Below are positions 32,136 through 33,692 of a stretch of DNA of 33,692 nt, piece after piece. The stretch lies in NCBI GenBank assembly GCA_937895975.1, contig CALBLG010000202.1, forward strand, positions 1-33,692. Reading direction: 5' to 3'. Made by a program: the position numbers and the translations under genes. Below the pieces are notes generated by a model, which saw nothing but the letters and a program-made list of their open reading frames with translations, ran no database searches and was not told where the DNA came from. Each line of letters begins with the position of its first letter. Within the stretch, counting starts at the first letter, position 1. The stretch comes from an uncultured Slackia sp. (GTDB lineage Bacteria; Actinomycetota; Coriobacteriia; Coriobacteriales; Eggerthellaceae).

Positions 32136-33692
32136 ATGAGACCGAACGTCGTATCGACAATGGAAGCCCGATTGTCATCAACCCAGCCGCGCGGCAAGCA
32201 CGCCGCGTCCGTGCAGCGCATGCGCTTCGACGTGCGGCCGTGGCTGTCGAAAAAGGCTGCGGCAAGCGTCACCGCTGTGCTGCTGAGTGCAATGCTCGTG
32301 TGCCCGAACGCGGCATTCGCGGCCGAATGGGTGAACGTAGGCGGCACGCAATACGACAGCGCCTATGCTGCCGAAGACGAAACGTGGTCGTGGAATGGCG
32401 CCGACGATATGGTGCTGAACGGCTACAACGGCGGTGCGATTTCTGCGAAGGGCGATTTGAACGTTGGCCTTGCCGAGGGCACGATGAATACGGTGACCAA
32501 TGACGGCTCGACTAACGGCGGCGAAGGCGCACTAGCCGTTGACCAGGGCGATTTGACCATTTCGGGCAACGGCACGCTTACCGTGATCGCTGAAAACGAC
32601 GTGATTGCGGCAACAGGCGATGGCGTAACGGGCGGCGATGTGACCATCGATGGAGCAACTGTCAACGTGGTGGCGACGGGCCAGGTCGAAGATTGGGAAG
32701 CCTCCGCCATCAACAACGCGAATGGCATTATTGCGAATGGCGGCGATGCGACAATAACAAATGATGCAAACGTGTATGTACAGGCTGGTTACGATTGGGA
32801 TGACGTAGGTCCTTTCCCCAAGCCGTCAGGCGCATCCTCCGCGGCGGGGATTAGCGCCTCGAACTGCGCCCCGAACAGTTCGGGCACTTGGACGTATACG
32901 CAAGGCGATGGTTCCTATAACAAGGGCGGATCCATTTCGATTGACGCGTCGCGCGTTACCGTGAAGGCGAATGGTCGGAACTACGCGTGCGGCTTGGAAA
33001 CCTCGACGTGCGGCACGTCGTCGGTCATTTCGATTGAGGACAAATCGTATGTCTATGTCGACGCCGTGCGTACTGCCGTTGACTATATTTCCGATGCGTT
33101 CGGCGTTGCGGCGCGCGGATACGAGGGCGGTACCGGGCACGTTGCAGTGAAGGATTCTGCGGTGTATGCCAGCGCTAGTGGCAAGTCGGGCGATTTTGGC
33201 GAAGGCGGCGAAGCGGGCTCGGTTGGCATGTATGCATGGTCGCAAGATGACAATGCGGGCTCGACAATCGATATCGAGAATTCGATTGTGGCGGCACGTG
33301 GCGGGCTTACGGCAATCGAAGCCGTCAACAGGTCGAATGATGGGCGGGGCGCAGTCGGCTCGATTTCTTTCTCGAATTGTCGGGTGTACGTGCCTGGTGG
33401 CGAAACGCTCGCGGATGGGGTCGTGCGCGATTACGAGAATTGGGCGTTGGTTGCCAGGCCTGATGTCGGCAGCACTACGGAAGTGCTCAAGGGACAGGTG
33501 ATTGGGAAGGTTGGCGCGGGCGTGCTCGATAAACTCATTGGCAGTGACGCCGCGATGTCAGTCGATGCTCTCCCGGGCGGCAATCCTGCGCCAACTCCCG
33601 ATCCTGACCCTTCGCCGACTCCCGAACCAAACCCCAGCCCGGGCACGGGTTCTGGCCCCGCGCCTGCTCCCGCCCCGAGCGATACGTCTAGC
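32136..33692 (+). CDS. Secreted repeat-rich surface protein, cut by the window edge
   Basis: The frame from ATG 32136 stays open to the last base, 519 codons, so the protein continues beyond the window. A long signal peptide is visible: a basic N-terminus (about 40 residues), a hydrophobic core AAASVTAVLLSAMLVCP and cleavage after NAAFA near residue 62. The mature part is Gly/Asn/Asp-rich with short repeating beta-strand units such as GDLTISGNGTLTVIAEN, GDVTIDGATVNVVAT and GSISIDASRVTVKANG. This pattern fits a right-handed beta-helix, similar to the Cthe_2159-type carbohydrate-binding proteins. From about residue 490 a Pro-rich linker (PTPDPDPSPTPEPNPSPG) suggests a wall-spanning region before an anchor off the edge. 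The ribosome site is GAGGAAAG or AGG near 32118-32129. Confidence 0.82.
   Translation, partial: MRPNVVSTMEARLSSTQPRGKHAASVQRMRFDVRPWLSKKAAASVTAVLLSAMLVCPNAAFAAEWVNVGGTQYDSAYAAEDETWSWNGADDMVLNGYNGGAISAKGDLNVGLAEGTMNTVTNDGSTNGGEGALAVDQGDLTISGNGTLTVIAENDVIAATGDGVTGGDVTIDGATVNVVATGQVEDWEASAINNANGIIANGGDATITNDANVYVQAGYDWDDVGPFPKPSGASSAAGISASNCAPNSSGTWTYTQGDGSYNKGGSISIDASRVTVKANGRNYACGLETSTCGTSSVISIEDKSYVYVDAVRTAVDYISDAFGVAARGYEGGTGHVAVKDSAVYASASGKSGDFGEGGEAGSVGMYAWSQDDNAGSTIDIENSIVAARGGLTAIEAVNRSNDGRGAVGSISFSNCRVYVPGGETLADGVVRDYENWALVARPDVGSTTEVLKGQVIGKVGAGVLDKLIGSDAAMSVDALPGGNPAPTPDPDPSPTPEPNPSPGTGSGPAPAPAPSDTSS

Overview
This is a GC-rich window of bacterial chromosome whose gene content suggests an anaerobic actinobacterium of the class Coriobacteriia, probably Eggerthellales (a Slackia-like genome is my guess, not shown by the sequence). 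The pointers are a LuxR-type regulator fused to a many-pass membrane domain, an EF-G paralogue, a short anaerobe-style ThiC, a zinc-dependent PLC-like protein and large surface proteins. I see no rRNA, tRNA, CRISPR array, prophage or transposase gene.

Layout. 1-1340: tail of an unknown gene, a terminator, then a PRC-barrel protein with a repeated C-terminal motif. 1518-6714: a TVP38/TMEM64 membrane protein, then a tight run of exonuclease III, a 46-residue membrane ORF, a TrkH-type potassium transporter, a secreted OB-fold-like protein and the ribosome GTPase RsgA. 6996-9360: a His-rich 10-TM metal exporter, a small winged-helix protein and an HD-domain protein. 9540-13102: a PLC-like protein on the minus strand, an Atg22/UMF1-type MFS transporter and a TM2-domain protein. 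13192-17112: zinc-ribbon/DUF3298 membrane protein and thiC on the minus strand, then a SnoaL-like protein. 17242-21672: EF-G-like GTPase, LysR regulator, MetE-like methyltransferase. 21842-22431: Phd/RelE-type toxin-antitoxin pair. 22679-24796 (minus): RGG-tailed DEAD-box RNA helicase that appears to start at ATT. 25346-28786: tryptophan-codon leader peptide, attenuator terminator and a three-gene ECF transporter. 28909-31644 (minus): DDAH-family amidinohydrolase and LuxR-type membrane regulator. 32136 to the end: start of a secreted surface protein.

The most interesting system is at 25256-28786. A 22-codon leader with three consecutive Trp codons precedes a strong intrinsic terminator, followed by a TrpP-like S component, a fused double ATPase and an EcfT. 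Read together, these predict a dedicated ECF tryptophan importer controlled by ribosome-mediated attenuation.

A second discovery is a two-copy structured element, about 145 bp long, at 6752-6893 and 11923-12069. Both copies share flanks and a TTCG-capped hairpin, but the lower stem arms differ in sequence and remain complementary. That covariation suggests a conserved RNA fold lying just 3' of coding genes. A separate family of short hairpins (arm GTGGGTCAAGGGGA and variants) sits before xth and before the LysR gene. Several perfect palindromes (8636-8698, 31749-31764, 31980-31997) are candidate mobile units or operators.
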